From: a virus
IMG/VR virus record: IMGVR_UViG_3300005842_000004
Location: 1 to 64,000 of that record
DNA: 64,000 nucleotides
Direction: 5' to 3' (one strand)
Both the position numbers and the translations under genes were made by a program. Below are positions 49,028 to 57,916 of the stretch, piece by piece. Position 1 is the first letter of the stretch; the number at the start of each line of letters is the position of its first letter. The notes beneath the pieces were generated by a model. It did no database searches, was not told where the DNA came from, and saw only the letters and a program-made list of their open reading frames with translations.

Positions 49028-49692
49028 GAATAAACCAGTGGGATCTGCTCATTAATAATCCGGCGCTGAACAAACCAAGCAATCGAGGCCAGCCTATTGC
49101 CGAGTCCTTCCCGCCGCCCGAGCTGGGTGTACGCCTTCTCGACCGCAACATAGACCTCTCGTGATCCGGCCGTCTTAGATAATGTGACATTGTCGAGGAT
49201 CTTGACCCCGAGTGCCAGACATAATAGGTGGCGATCGACCGGGATGGGTTTGTGGTCGTCTGGATTGGCGATCCCACGGTAGAACGCTCGAACCTTTGAC
49301 CCGTGCAACACATCGAGCGGTTTCTCTCCTCGCGCGATGCGAATGGCCTTAGCTCGGTTTACTTTCGGCGTGTTGACCTTGAGATAATGGAAGAGCAGCC
49401 CGCCGGCCGCGAGCTGGGCGCGGATCGGATTCTTAGCCCATCGGAGCACATCGGCAATGTTTGATACGTTCGTGCCCCAAGTGTTGAGCGGGGAAAGTGC
49501 GGCATAGATCCCGGCCACTTGATCGACCGACACGCGGAATATCCGAGAGTAAAGCATGCAGATGTAATGTGCGCCGGGATAGAAAGACATCCCATCGTGG
49601 ATCTCTTGATGCGATGCAGATAGACACGCGCGCCAGATATTATGGCGGAGAGTGTGAGGAGAAAGATCAAGGTCTAATCGCTCGCTGATCAT
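49024..49692 (-). CDS. DUF7178-like phage protein
   Basis: 222 residues. Conserved pattern FYPGAHYICMLYSRIFRVS, VAGIYAALSPLNTW, KAIRIARGEKPLDVLHG and PIPVDRHLLCLALGV. I recognise this as a phage family (DUF7178) found in replication/accessory modules; function unknown, perhaps nucleotide-related. ATGA overlap both sides. Confidence 0.66.
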   Translation of the reverse strand: MISERLDLDLSPHTLRHNIWRACLSASHQEIHDGMSFYPGAHYICMLYSRIFRVSVDQVAGIYAALSPLNTWGTNVSNIADVLRWAKNPIRAQLAAGGLLFHYLKVNTPKVNRAKAIRIARGEKPLDVLHGSKVRAFYRGIANPDDHKPIPVDRHLLCLALGVKILDNVTLSKTAGSREVYVAVEKAYTQLGRREGLGNRLASIAWFVQRRIINEQIPLVYS

Positions 49693-50558
49693 CTCACCAC
49701 CTCCGCAATCTTCTTAGCGATCGATTTTCCGACCCGCCGCCCGTTCGTCTTGACTTCGGCCCACGCCCGCTCATCATCCTCGACATCGCCACCACCACAC
49801 GTACAGGCTGGATTGATCATCTTTTGTACGGTGGGGAACGCCTCCGCCATGGCTAAGGCTCGCTCGAATCGGATCTCGGGAAGACTGGCCGCGGTGGCAA
49901 CACGCTGGGCGAATCGTGGATCACGCATACGAGGATCAGGTAAGCCGGCAAACGGTCCGGATGACGTCGAAGTCGGCAGCCCAACCCCTGACCGATCTAA
50001 CGTCCTCATTGACTTGTGACCGTTATATGGTTTCTGCCACAAATGATAGGTGTTGAACAGCCAGTGTGCGACCGTTGATTCATTCGGCAGCATTATCAAA
50101 TGTACACCCAGACGTAAGAATTCCGGAGAGGCGAGAAAATTAAACGGGTACGACCAAGAGAATGTGCGTTGCCGGTTCTTAGGCTTCCAATCAATCCATT
50201 GCCACGTATCATTTATCTTACGCCGGACTTGGAATATGCCGGTGTCGGGGTTGGGCCGGTGATCACCCTCAATAACGACCAACCATTGCATATCGTATAT
50301 GGCCAACAGTCCGGGGAGCTGAGTACCCTGGAGCCGCCCGGTTTCAATCTTGGTGATTAGTTCTGTTAATTTGGCGACTTCGAACCCGAATAGTAGGGTT
50401 GATCCGTCCGGCCCGTTCGCCTCGAACATGACGTCGGCCCGAGACTCGGCTAATGGCGCGGGCGGGATTGGGAGCTGACATGATTGAGCAAACCCGGCCA
50501 AAGGAGGCAGAGAGAGGAGTGCGGACGATCCTGCGGCGGAATCGATATAGATTGTCAT
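49689..50558 (-). CDS. ERCC4/XPF-type nuclease
   Basis: 289 residues; start ATG in a TGATG overlap. Central domain: ADVMFEANGPDGSTLLFGFE, VAKLTELITKIETGRLQGTQ, LLAIYDMQWLVVIEGDHRP is the XPF nuclease pattern (GIERK...DL..SI..GR...Q). C-terminus NGRRVGKSIAKKIAEVV resembles a helix-hairpin-helix. Would cut branched DNA or flaps in recombination, replacing a resolvase. Middle part has an extra insertion with Trp-rich WHLWQKPYNG. Confidence 0.7.
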   Translation of the reverse strand: MTIYIDSAAGSSALLSLPPLAGFAQSCQLPIPPAPLAESRADVMFEANGPDGSTLLFGFEVAKLTELITKIETGRLQGTQLPGLLAIYDMQWLVVIEGDHRPNPDTGIFQVRRKINDTWQWIDWKPKNRQRTFSWSYPFNFLASPEFLRLGVHLIMLPNESTVAHWLFNTYHLWQKPYNGHKSMRTLDRSGVGLPTSTSSGPFAGLPDPRMRDPRFAQRVATAASLPEIRFERALAMAEAFPTVQKMINPACTCGGGDVEDDERAWAEVKTNGRRVGKSIAKKIAEVVR

Positions 50559-50935
50559 CACGCGATGACTGCCGTGGTCACAATCAAGTCGAATACTTCC
50601 GGGTCCGTGTCAACAAAGAAAACAGGAATGCCCAGCTCTGCCGCGATCTGCATCTCACCGGCAACACCGACCGACTTATCCCACCCGGCGAGCTGGAGGA
50701 CGTACAGCTTATGGCACACGCTGAGAATCGTCCGGTCGTACCCTTGCCAATGATCCCACCCGTGTGGCAGATCACCCGCCATCGCGATTGGGTGCGTGTG
50801 GGATATCGGGGAGAAGACGTACTCTCCCTTCGCCATGAAGTAGGCGGCGGCTCGATTAACCGCTTCGAATCGTGCAATACGGATGGCCGGATCGGGATCG
50901 TTATATGGGCACGCAAGATAGATCAGTGGCATCAT
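50558..50935 (-). CDS. DUF1937-type protein
   Basis: 125 residues. ATG with GGAG 5-6 bases upstream. LIYLACPYNDPDPAIRIARF and GEYVFSPISHTHPIAMAGDLP, then DRTILSVCHKLYVLQLAGWD match DUF1937 (nucleoside 2-deoxyribosyltransferase-like fold). These phage proteins probably act on nucleotides or their derivatives. Confidence 0.8.
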   Translation of the reverse strand: MMPLIYLACPYNDPDPAIRIARFEAVNRAAAYFMAKGEYVFSPISHTHPIAMAGDLPHGWDHWQGYDRTILSVCHKLYVLQLAGWDKSVGVAGEMQIAAELGIPVFFVDTDPEVFDLIVTTAVIA

Positions 50936-51005
50936 AAGGTCTCCAGAAAATGCCGGACATCCTTTCGAACGCCCGGCAGGCATCAGATCGGCTCGGGTCG
51001 ACTGC

Positions 51006-51722
51006 TCAGCTCTGCGGCTCGCTCACGTCCAGCTTGACGCTTTCGATCGGGTTGGTGTCGACCGGCGGAGTCACCACCACCGACAGCACGAGATCGACGC
51101 TCCCCGACACCTCATTGACTGCGCTCGGATCGTCAGAGATATCGACATCGCACGTGAAGGTGAGCCGGGCGTTGATGGTCTGGCTGGCAGTGGCGTCGGA
51201 TCGGACGAAAGCGGTGACGGCGCCGCCCGGGGTGTCGGACGAGAACGTGATCGATCCGCTGACCTCGGTACCGGCACCACCGTTGGAGAGGTTGCCGAAG
51301 TCGGAGAGGGTGGACCCGTCGTCGGCGAGCTGGGTCAGGGTCCAAGTGGGGGACTGAACATCGGCGAGGGTGGCGGGGGTGCCATCGCGACGGATCGGGG
51401 TGGCGGTGATGGTGATGTGCTGGCCGGGGGTGAGATTCATGGTGTAAGTTTCTCCTGTAGAAAGTGAGGTGAGCGTGCAAAACTTGAGCAGATCGGCGAC
51501 GGATTTGATCGGGCCGAAGACACGGAACTCGATGGCGGTGATGGGGTTACGGCGATGATGATGGCAATGGTCGCGGTCGTAGTCGTGGTCGTCGGCGTCG
51601 TCAATGATGTCGAGCAGCTTGGCCAGCTCTTTGGCCTTCCCGGCGAACGAGAAAGATGAGCGGCTGACGGTGTGAGTGCCGCGGATGGTGGTGTGGGTTT
51701 CGTCTGTTACGTTGAAGCGCAT
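51006..51722 (-). CDS. phage protein with C-terminal Ig-like domain and possible internal start
   Basis: 238 residues from ATG with AAAGGAG. N-terminal part (1-90) has AKELAKLLDIIDDADDHDYD and HCHHHRR, then an Ig-like domain (about 95-238: LTPGQHITITATPIRRDGTP, SGSITFSSDTPGGAVTAFVR). A second ATG at about residue 95 has AGGAGAA upstream, so two products are possible. Placed beside the Sak4-like ATPase. Function unknown. Confidence 0.6.
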   Translation of the reverse strand: MRFNVTDETHTTIRGTHTVSRSSFSFAGKAKELAKLLDIIDDADDHDYDRDHCHHHRRNPITAIEFRVFGPIKSVADLLKFCTLTSLSTGETYTMNLTPGQHITITATPIRRDGTPATLADVQSPTWTLTQLADDGSTLSDFGNLSNGGAGTEVSGSITFSSDTPGGAVTAFVRSDATASQTINARLTFTCDVDISDDPSAVNEVSGSVDLVLSVVVTPPVDTNPIESVKLDVSEPQS

Positions 51723-51754
51723 GGGTTTGGTCTCCTTTGACCTCCTTCTACGGC

Positions 51755-52795
51755 TTACGGTTGATTGATCCAATCGTCCACTGATCCGGGCAGAGTCTCG
51801 GCGCTTGTCTCCTGCCGTTTGAGCCGGGATACACAATACTCTATCGCACTCATTCCCGCTTCTTCCCACTCCGCCTGTTTATAGCTCTTCCCCATCTGAT
51901 CGAGCGCACACCCCGACTTCGCCACTTCGATTGAGAATCGGCCGCCCTGATTCCCCGCGTTGATGATCTGCATTGGGGAGAGGTTGCCGCCGCCATCGGC
52001 CATGACTTCACGCGGGGACAGCAGTGCGAGCTCTACAGCCCAATCCACTGCATCAAAAAATATCCGGTGCGCGGTGTACTCATTCCGTCCGGTCAGCTCT
52101 CGGCCTTCTCGCTCTTGCTTGGCGCGAGAGATGAGGACGAGATTGGCTTGTCGCTGCTCTCTGACCTTGTTGGAGAAATACCAGAGGCAATCGTTAATGA
52201 GTGCGTCGGACTTGCCGTAATCCCCTTTGTCTTCCTTGGTGCCGAGAGGGCGATCGGTGCGACCGCGGACAGCAAGTTTAATCAGGAGGAGCAACTCGTC
52301 TACGGTGTCGATGACGATGTGACCGCCGGATCTACATGCGAGGTTGAAATTGCGCTTGAACCGAGCGAGAACGGTCTGGGCGATTTGTTTGGCCGCATCG
52401 TATTCCATTTCGAGGATGTCGAGAGGGTAATTGGACCGGAGGAATCGGATGTCCCGTCGAGGCCACGACGGCCCACCCGCCATGAGACTGCGCACGGTAT
52501 CCTCAGCGCGACCATCCAGATTAAGCAACCACACCGGCCCGTCCACATTGCACGAGAAGAATGTCTTGCCTTCGCCACCGTACCCATAGACCAGGGCAAC
52601 GTAATATGGGTTGGGCTTGTCGAGGATGACGAAATCCGACCCGTCAACAGGGGTGCCGAGAGCGGAAGTGGAGAATAGCTCGTCCAGGAGTGCGGTGGCA
52701 TCGGCAGAGGTAGAGATAGAGGGCGAGAAGGCGGATGATGCAGCGGCGGATGTGGTGGAGGCGGACTTGCCGGCAGATGAGACAGAAATACCCAT
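51755..52795 (-). CDS. Sak4-like RecA-family ATPase
   Basis: 346 residues from ATG at 52795. N-terminal Ser/Ala linker (about 1-35). Walker A ALVYGYGGEGKTFFSCNVDG; Walker B GGHIVIDTVDELLLLI; then LVLISRAKQEREGRE and a C-terminal region ending DQMGKSYKQAEWEEAGMSAI. Fits the Sak4/DnaB-RecA core type used as single-strand annealing/recombination mediators. Neighbours PD-(D/E)XK and SSB-like genes support recombination. Confidence 0.78.
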   Translation of the reverse strand: MGISVSSAGKSASTTSAAASSAFSPSISTSADATALLDELFSTSALGTPVDGSDFVILDKPNPYYVALVYGYGGEGKTFFSCNVDGPVWLLNLDGRAEDTVRSLMAGGPSWPRRDIRFLRSNYPLDILEMEYDAAKQIAQTVLARFKRNFNLACRSGGHIVIDTVDELLLLIKLAVRGRTDRPLGTKEDKGDYGKSDALINDCLWYFSNKVREQRQANLVLISRAKQEREGRELTGRNEYTAHRIFFDAVDWAVELALLSPREVMADGGGNLSPMQIINAGNQGGRFSIEVAKSGCALDQMGKSYKQAEWEEAGMSAIEYCVSRLKRQETSAETLPGSVDDWINQP

Positions 52796-52802
52796 AATTC
52801 TG

Positions 52803-53213
52803 CTACCACTTCTTTCCGTGTGCGGTGAGACGCGATTCCGGCTTGTGGTCGGCGCGCTCCCGATTGAATACCATTTTTTCCTCGAACGCAGCGCCAAGAT
52901 CGAAACCAAAACCACCCGCATAATCAAGAATTCGGATGATGCAATCGGCCAATTCGACTTCTGCCATTTTGCGGTGCGGTAGATGGTCGTCCATCAAGCC
53001 TCTGCGCTCTCCTTCCATCGCTTCTGCCAGCTCGGAAACCATGAGCATGATCATCTCACCGCGATTTCGTTGAAGTGGCTCCCCGGTTGCCGGATCATGC
53101 CACCAAGTTTTGTTCGCCGCATGAACTGCCGATGTCATTTCTCGCAGATACAGTTTAAACTGACCGACGCCGCTGGGGATTGCTTCTCGTTTTCCAACAT
53201 TAGTCCCTGACAT
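52803..53213 (-). CDS. MazG-like nucleotide pyrophosphohydrolase
   Basis: 136 residues. Core helices: MIMLMVSELAEAMEGERRGL and VELADCIIRILDYAGGFG give the EExxE...ExxD metal-binding set of MazG-type enzymes. The phage type hydrolyses nucleotide triphosphates or alarmone-like substrates. Sits between nuclease and Sak4-like genes. Confidence 0.72.
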   Translation of the reverse strand: MSGTNVGKREAIPSGVGQFKLYLREMTSAVHAANKTWWHDPATGEPLQRNRGEMIMLMVSELAEAMEGERRGLMDDHLPHRKMAEVELADCIIRILDYAGGFGFDLGAAFEEKMVFNRERADHKPESRLTAHGKKW

Positions 53214-53874
53214 GCTTCTCCTCCTCTGTCCGTTCGTTCATCATCATCATCCACGTCGACTCCAGCTCTTCGGGATAGAAATCATACTCCCACCCGCTCG
53301 GCCACTCTCTTTCCTTGTTCCAATCACTTGCGAATAACACGACCAGATATCCAGTCAGGAATGATTTACCGGCTGGCTTGACTGGATAACGTTTCCATTC
53401 CTTCGTCCCGTTCATCCGGATAGACGCTCGGCCAGAGAAGACTTGGCGAAGAGCGTATAGCTCGGCCTTGAGCTGGGTTTCGTAATACCAGAACTTAGCA
53501 CTGCCGGGTTCACTCGTCCCGCTCGCCCACGTCGACTTGACCGACACGCATGATTGACGGGTGACCCAGACCAGATCAGGGGTGATATAGACGCCGGGAC
53601 CATTCAGATTACTCGGATTGTCCAGGCAATGGATCGATGGATTGTGGACAAACTCGCCCGGGTTCTCTCTCTTATATGCCTCGGCAATGATTGATTCAAA
53701 CGCATGTCCCATGAGCCGGTTGCGGTCGGGGATCGGGCCGGACATGGATGGGTCGAAGTGGCCGAGCTTGGTGCACAGGCGATAGATTAATGTTGATGCG
53801 TGAACGCCCGCCGGCCGATCATTGGCATCGGATATAGAGAGAGGCGGGAGTGAGTGGCACGGGCGAACGTTCAC
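53200..53874 (-). CDS. PD-(D/E)XK exonuclease-like protein
   Basis: 224 residues from GTG, with AAAGGAG 11 bases upstream. LMGHAFESIIAEAYKRENP is the helix with the catalytic Glu, GVYITPDLVWVTRQSCVSVKSTW has the D...E/VK core, and ETQLKAELYALRQVFSGRA is the closing QxxxY-type helix. Cas4/YqaJ-type fold. Probable recombination exonuclease acting with the Sak4-like ATPase. Confidence 0.75.
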   Translation of the reverse strand: MNVRPCHSLPPLSISDANDRPAGVHASTLIYRLCTKLGHFDPSMSGPIPDRNRLMGHAFESIIAEAYKRENPGEFVHNPSIHCLDNPSNLNGPGVYITPDLVWVTRQSCVSVKSTWASGTSEPGSAKFWYYETQLKAELYALRQVFSGRASIRMNGTKEWKRYPVKPAGKSFLTGYLVVLFASDWNKEREWPSGWEYDFYPEELESTWMMMMNERTEEEKHVRD

Positions 53875-53930
53875 GAGAGATGGTCTCCTTTGACGATGAC
53901 AGACGAGATGAGCGATGCGGCGACGGGCGT

Positions 53931-55214
53931 CTACCCGATCAGCGCCTGGTTGTCCGCCTCCTCGCGGGTCAGGGTGTACGTTTTCTTTGCCGGGTCATAC
54001 ACGGCCCGTCCGGCGATCCCACCCGCGGCAGCGAATTCGACCATCATGGCCAGAGCAGCGGACCGGAGCTTGCGGAAGTCGGGCAGAGTGTCAGGGAACG
54101 CCCCCTGGATCGCCGGCTTTTGCACTGCCGGGGTCAAAGCGGTGTAGCTGGGTTGGGTGTAGAGATAGGCGCAGATGGCGTCGGTCAGCGGGCCGTAGAT
54201 CGGATCTGCGGTGTTGATGGATGAGGTAGAGGCGGCGGAAGGTGCGGCAGACGAGATGGACGCGGCAGACGGGCTGGCAGGGGCATTGGGCGAGCTGGCG
54301 GGCGTCGAGCTCGTGGTCGTGGTCGCATCGGCTCCGGCGCTCGTGCTCCACTCATCAATGGTGTGGATATAGATCGACTTCATCTCCGCCACTTTGCCGT
54401 CGCTCGTCGTAAACCCTTCCTTGGCGAATCCGAAGAGCCCGGCGATCCCGACGAAATAGTCCGCACCATACGGCATGCCGTCGACCGGGCTGAGTGCGTT
54501 GAGATCGAACGCCATGTGGTCCTTCGCGTCTTTGCCCTTGCCGGGCATGACGATGAGACGGTCAGAGTGAGCGCCTGTCATGTTGAGGACTGACGCCGCT
54601 TCGAACCGGGCATATCCAGACTTGCTATTGATCTTTTTCCCGCCGGCTCCGGGGCGCTCGGTGTACCAGCGGCCGCGGGTGGTTTCGTTCGCCTCCCGTC
54701 CGGTGATCTTCTTGCCGTCCGCCCCGTCGATGTCCCACGAGATGAGCTGGAATCCGGCGCCGGTATCCTTGTTGCCCGAGAACCCGGTATGGAGCAGATC
54801 GAGGATGGCGAACGCCTTGTCCGGGGTGACGCCGGGGAGGACAGGGTAGCCGGGGACGTACTGATTGGCCAGAGCGCCGGTACCGGGCATCCACTCGTTG
54901 AAGGCGTAGAAGTATTGTAGCGATCCCACCTTGAGGATGAGGTCGAAGATGCCTTTGGTCGGCTCCATCTCCCACGTTTCCTTTTCGTCCAGGAGCTCGT
55001 ACACCTGGAACTGGAGATAAAGACCGAGGTGATAGGCGAGGTTTTGGTCGGGTTTCGGCGGGTCAGATACGCGGCGATCGATCTGGAATCCAGACGCGAT
55101 GATCTTGCCGCGGAAGTCGCCGATGGGGCCGAATCCCCCTCCCTCGGAATATTCCCCGAGGACAGGGAGGCCAGAGAAGATCATGCCGGGCTTGGGACGG
55201 AAGACACTTGACAT
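53931..55214 (-). CDS. hypothetical protein, possible single-strand DNA-binding role
   Basis: 427 residues from ATG at 55214. Residues about 1-300 form a domain with VYELLDEKETWEMEPTKGIF, FYAFNEWMPGTGALANQYVP and NSKSGYARFEAASVLNMTG. A linker about 305-345 is Ala/Ser/Thr/Pro-rich; a C-terminal domain (PIYGPLTDAICAYLYTQPSY) follows. No family recognised. Position between the ArsR-type and exonuclease genes suggests replication or recombination. SSB is a guess from context. Confidence 0.55.
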   Translation of the reverse strand: MSSVFRPKPGMIFSGLPVLGEYSEGGGFGPIGDFRGKIIASGFQIDRRVSDPPKPDQNLAYHLGLYLQFQVYELLDEKETWEMEPTKGIFDLILKVGSLQYFYAFNEWMPGTGALANQYVPGYPVLPGVTPDKAFAILDLLHTGFSGNKDTGAGFQLISWDIDGADGKKITGREANETTRGRWYTERPGAGGKKINSKSGYARFEAASVLNMTGAHSDRLIVMPGKGKDAKDHMAFDLNALSPVDGMPYGADYFVGIAGLFGFAKEGFTTSDGKVAEMKSIYIHTIDEWSTSAGADATTTTSSTPASSPNAPASPSAASISSAAPSAASTSSINTADPIYGPLTDAICAYLYTQPSYTALTPAVQKPAIQGAFPDTLPDFRKLRSAALAMMVEFAAAGGIAGRAVYDPAKKTYTLTREEADNQALIG

Positions 55215-55271
55215 AAGGGGTGGTCCTTTCTTTTGTGCCGAGAGGGGCACGAAATTCAATTTGACTGGTGC

Positions 55272-55640
55272 TTACTTTGCAAGTGGTGCAATCAGATACT
55301 CGGCCAGCGCCCTCATCCCATGATCGGATGTGAGCCGGTACCGATGGAATTGATTGTCCCGGACGTGTTCGACCAGTCCCGCCGCTCTCATCCCGGCCAA
55401 GTGTTGCGAGGTCGAAGAGGTCGAGAGTCCGGTGATCATGGCGAGATCGGCGACGGACGGGGCGGGTTGATCTGTCCTGGTTTCTGCCCGAGACATATAG
55501 TCAAGCATGGTCAGACGGGAGATGTTGCCGCCGATGGTGTAGATAGCGGCGAGGGAGGCGAGTGAGATAGGCGAGAGATCAGATGCGAATGGTTCTCGCA
55601 GCTCATCGGATTCAGATTCGGATTTGCTCGGCGAGATCAT
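55272..55640 (-). CDS. ArsR-type winged-helix regulator
   Basis: 122 residues from ATG at 55640. Winged HTH: VADLAMITGLSTSSTSQHLA, GMRAAGLVEHVRDNQFHRYR matches ArsR (helix, recognition helix STSSTSQHLAGMRAAGLV, wing VRDNQFHRYRLT). N-terminal Ser/Glu-rich region. It lacks metal-binding Cys near the recognition helix, so metal sensing is not indicated. Own promoter at 55685. Confidence 0.82.
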   Translation of the reverse strand: MISPSKSESESDELREPFASDLSPISLASLAAIYTIGGNISRLTMLDYMSRAETRTDQPAPSVADLAMITGLSTSSTSQHLAGMRAAGLVEHVRDNQFHRYRLTSDHGMRALAEYLIAPLAK

Positions 55641-55684
55641 CTTTCGATTCAAGTCCTTTCTGCGTTCAAGAGGACGCGGAGAGT

Positions 55685-55693
55685 AGTATAACA
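55685..55693 (-). promoter_or_regulatory. extended -10 promoter of the ArsR-type gene
   Basis: TGTTATACT on the minus strand: TATACT (55690-55685) preceded by TGT. No good -35 box; an extended -10 needs none. Transcript would start near 55678, 38 bases before the ATG. The interval 55641-55709 contains no gene. Confidence 0.5.
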
Positions 55694-55709
55694 CGAGCGC
55701 GAGAATCGA

Positions 55710-57002
55710 TCACGATTTCGTCAATGACCCGATGGCAACATGGATCTCCGCGATCTCCTCCGCTAGTCCTCGCCTATTCCCGCCCCAAGCGATCGAATGC
55801 TTAGCAGTTGTCCTGTCGAGCAGATCGCGCAAAGCCGCCAATCTCCGCTGTTGACTCTCATTGTCGATCCGAAATCGATCGGCGAATAGATCAAGCATCG
55901 AATCTCGATCTGGCCACACTTCAGATTTATACAGACTCCCAACGACCGGAACGTGTTTGTGCGTGTCAGACCAAAAGTCGAGCAAAGGAAGATCCGGATG
56001 CTTTCGCTGCAAATCTTTGACTTCGGGCAGTGTGCCGGGCAGGGGTCGGGCAGCGACAATATTCGAGAAGCTAACAGGCGGACAAGATGCCAAGTCATTG
56101 CCGAGCATTCGATGGGTTCTCTCGATCTTGGCATAGAGCATCGCGCGCAACAGAGGGAGGACGGCCGGATCAAGGTCCACGCCATACAAGGCGGCATTGG
56201 CAAGGTTCGGAAGGTGGAGCAAGAAGGAATCGCCGAATTCGTTGACTAGCGGTGCGTGATCAGCGATCTCATGTTTCCACTGCTCAAGTAAAAAGCATAC
56301 CACGTGATCGTAAGCGGCCAAAATGAAGGCACCCGGGCCGACAGCGGGATCAAGGATCTTGAGCTTGTGTACGCTCTCAGGTGCTTTCTTGATTGCATCG
56401 TCCGGGAATGGTTGCGGCACAAAGTACTTCCACCGATCCTCTAATGCATTCTCGATCGGCATCAATTCATCAGGCGCAACAGCCCCGACATCCATACGTT
56501 CTCGCCATTCAATGCGTCGAGTTTCAAGTGCTGCCAGTGTCGGCTCGGCGTCGGGAGTCCACCCGTGCTTCCGGCACATGCAAAGCCAAGTAAAACCGAG
56601 ACTGTTCTGGAGTATCCATTCGACCATGTATCGCTCGGTAAAAATCTGTGTCTTGCAGCAGATCTCGTGCGGTTCAATCTTGCCACCGTCGACCATTCTC
56701 TTGTCGAGTTTTTCACGGCCCGGATCATTGAGGCATTGGAAAGTCCAACCCAAACAATCGTGATCGCGCCACATCAGGGACAGCATTGGACTTTCGAGTG
56801 CGGCTAGCTCCGGGTAGGGTGCCAGCTCCACGTCTTGAAAGATGTCCAGGCTGCGGCACGGCTCTGTCAATCCGAGTCCGTGTGCCTCGCGATGAAGTGC
56901 ATAGACGGCAGCAAAGATGGATCGCCGAGGTACTTTTCCGCCTAATCCCGTGAGGGTTCGGCGCAGAATCTTGCGAAGCTCGATCGGTGCCTCAAAGCTC
57001 AT
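55710..57002 (-). CDS. Eco57I/BREX-type DNA methylase-like protein without NPPY
   Basis: 430 residues. FTERYMVEWILQNSLGFTWL and motif I KILDPAVGPGAFILAAYDHV are typical of PglX/Eco57I adenine methylases (LDPACGSGHFL), and ALYGVDLDPAVLPLLRAMLY gives the acidic SAM-binding loop. The catalytic (N/D)PPY motif is absent: at the expected place there is SFSNIVAARPLPGTL. So methyl transfer is unlikely unless the residue is supplied differently. Could be a decoy or anti-restriction protein. ATGA overlap with the small upstream gene. Confidence 0.68.
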   Translation of the reverse strand: MSFEAPIELRKILRRTLTGLGGKVPRRSIFAAVYALHREAHGLGLTEPCRSLDIFQDVELAPYPELAALESPMLSLMWRDHDCLGWTFQCLNDPGREKLDKRMVDGGKIEPHEICCKTQIFTERYMVEWILQNSLGFTWLCMCRKHGWTPDAEPTLAALETRRIEWRERMDVGAVAPDELMPIENALEDRWKYFVPQPFPDDAIKKAPESVHKLKILDPAVGPGAFILAAYDHVVCFLLEQWKHEIADHAPLVNEFGDSFLLHLPNLANAALYGVDLDPAVLPLLRAMLYAKIERTHRMLGNDLASCPPVSFSNIVAARPLPGTLPEVKDLQRKHPDLPLLDFWSDTHKHVPVVGSLYKSEVWPDRDSMLDLFADRFRIDNESQQRRLAALRDLLDRTTAKHSIAWGGNRRGLAEEIAEIHVAIGSLTKS

Positions 57003-57211
57003 CGTGTCTGTTTGTCCTTTCGGCGCACTTTGTCGGTCCGTCTGAGAGACCCGTCTGCGGCCACAATATAATTAGCCCGAGTTGCCTTTATCCGCTCGCC
57101 TGGAACAATCACCCCAAACAACTCCGGCTCTAATCCTAAGCGCCCAAAAGCAAAAGGCTCGGGTCCTGGCTTCCAGTCAGTCCTTACGATGTGCCATGTG
57201 GTCTTCTTCAT
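56999..57211 (-). CDS. small hypothetical protein
   Basis: 70 residues. Beta/loop pattern: WHIVRTDWKPGPEPFAFG, PGERIKATRANYIVAADG, ending basic (RTDKVRRKDKQTR). ATGA overlap with the methylase-like gene. No family recognised. Confidence 0.55.
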   Translation of the reverse strand: MKKTTWHIVRTDWKPGPEPFAFGRLGLEPELFGVIVPGERIKATRANYIVAADGSLRRTDKVRRKDKQTR

Positions 57212-57214
57212 GTT

Positions 57215-57916
57215 CTAATCCTGTGCTCCGATATTACGGGCCAAGCGCAAACCGGTCCGATCGCCAATATTAACTCTGAGACAGATGTGCTCCTGCGCCG
57301 CAATGTTGGTAACAGACGTGCGATTGATTCCGAAGCGTTCAGCGATCTGAATTGTCGGCCACCCAGCTTGCAGCAATCGGACCACCTCAGCGCGAATCTT
57401 TCTCCTCTGTCGTCGAGCGCCCAAGAGCGTGCGGGCCTCATTGAGGAGCTTATTCGCCTCGCCTTTCGATAATCCTGCCTCTTCTCGCCAATCGCCCGGG
57501 ATGTGCCCATTTTCCGCTGCAACAATCAAGAGAGACCTCTGCGGCTCTGGCAGACAATCAATGCGCTCACATACCTCTCGCAATTCGACACGTTCCGGTC
57601 CGCCATTCTTTGCGACGCGGCGGTCGTCCAACTCGATGACGGATTGGCGCCGGTCTCGTAATCGCATCTGATTGTGCAGCCACTTGAACGCGGCACGTTT
57701 GGCACAGTAGACATGACCGGCTGTGCCGCGTTCCCAGGATTCGGTAAACGCCAACCATACGGCTTCTTGGCAAGCGTCGTCTAGGTCGGCAGGTTGAACA
57801 TGCTGACGGAGGAATCGCAATATCACGCTCCGATAAAGCGGCAGTAATTCTTCGGCCTCTCCGGCGGTGACGGAAAATTTCTGCGAGATGTTCAGTGAGA
57901 TAAACTCGGCGGTCAT
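57215..57916 (-). CDS. ECF-like sigma factor with extra HTH
   Basis: 233 residues. Region 2: LYRSVILRFLRQHVQPADLD, DACQEAVWLAFTESW. Region 4: IDCLPEPQRSLLIVAAENGH, IPGDWREEAGLSKGEANKLL. A third HTH follows: VVRLLQAGWPTIQIAERFGI, NRTSVTNIAAQEH, as in proteins that read extra DNA. A full two-region protein, unlike the region 2-only one at 1461. Could redirect host RNA polymerase to phage promoters. Sits in the replication module, ATG overlaps the helicase-like gene. Confidence 0.7.
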   Translation of the reverse strand: MTAEFISLNISQKFSVTAGEAEELLPLYRSVILRFLRQHVQPADLDDACQEAVWLAFTESWERGTAGHVYCAKRAAFKWLHNQMRLRDRRQSVIELDDRRVAKNGGPERVELREVCERIDCLPEPQRSLLIVAAENGHIPGDWREEAGLSKGEANKLLNEARTLLGARRQRRKIRAEVVRLLQAGWPTIQIAERFGINRTSVTNIAAQEHICLRVNIGDRTGLRLARNIGAQD

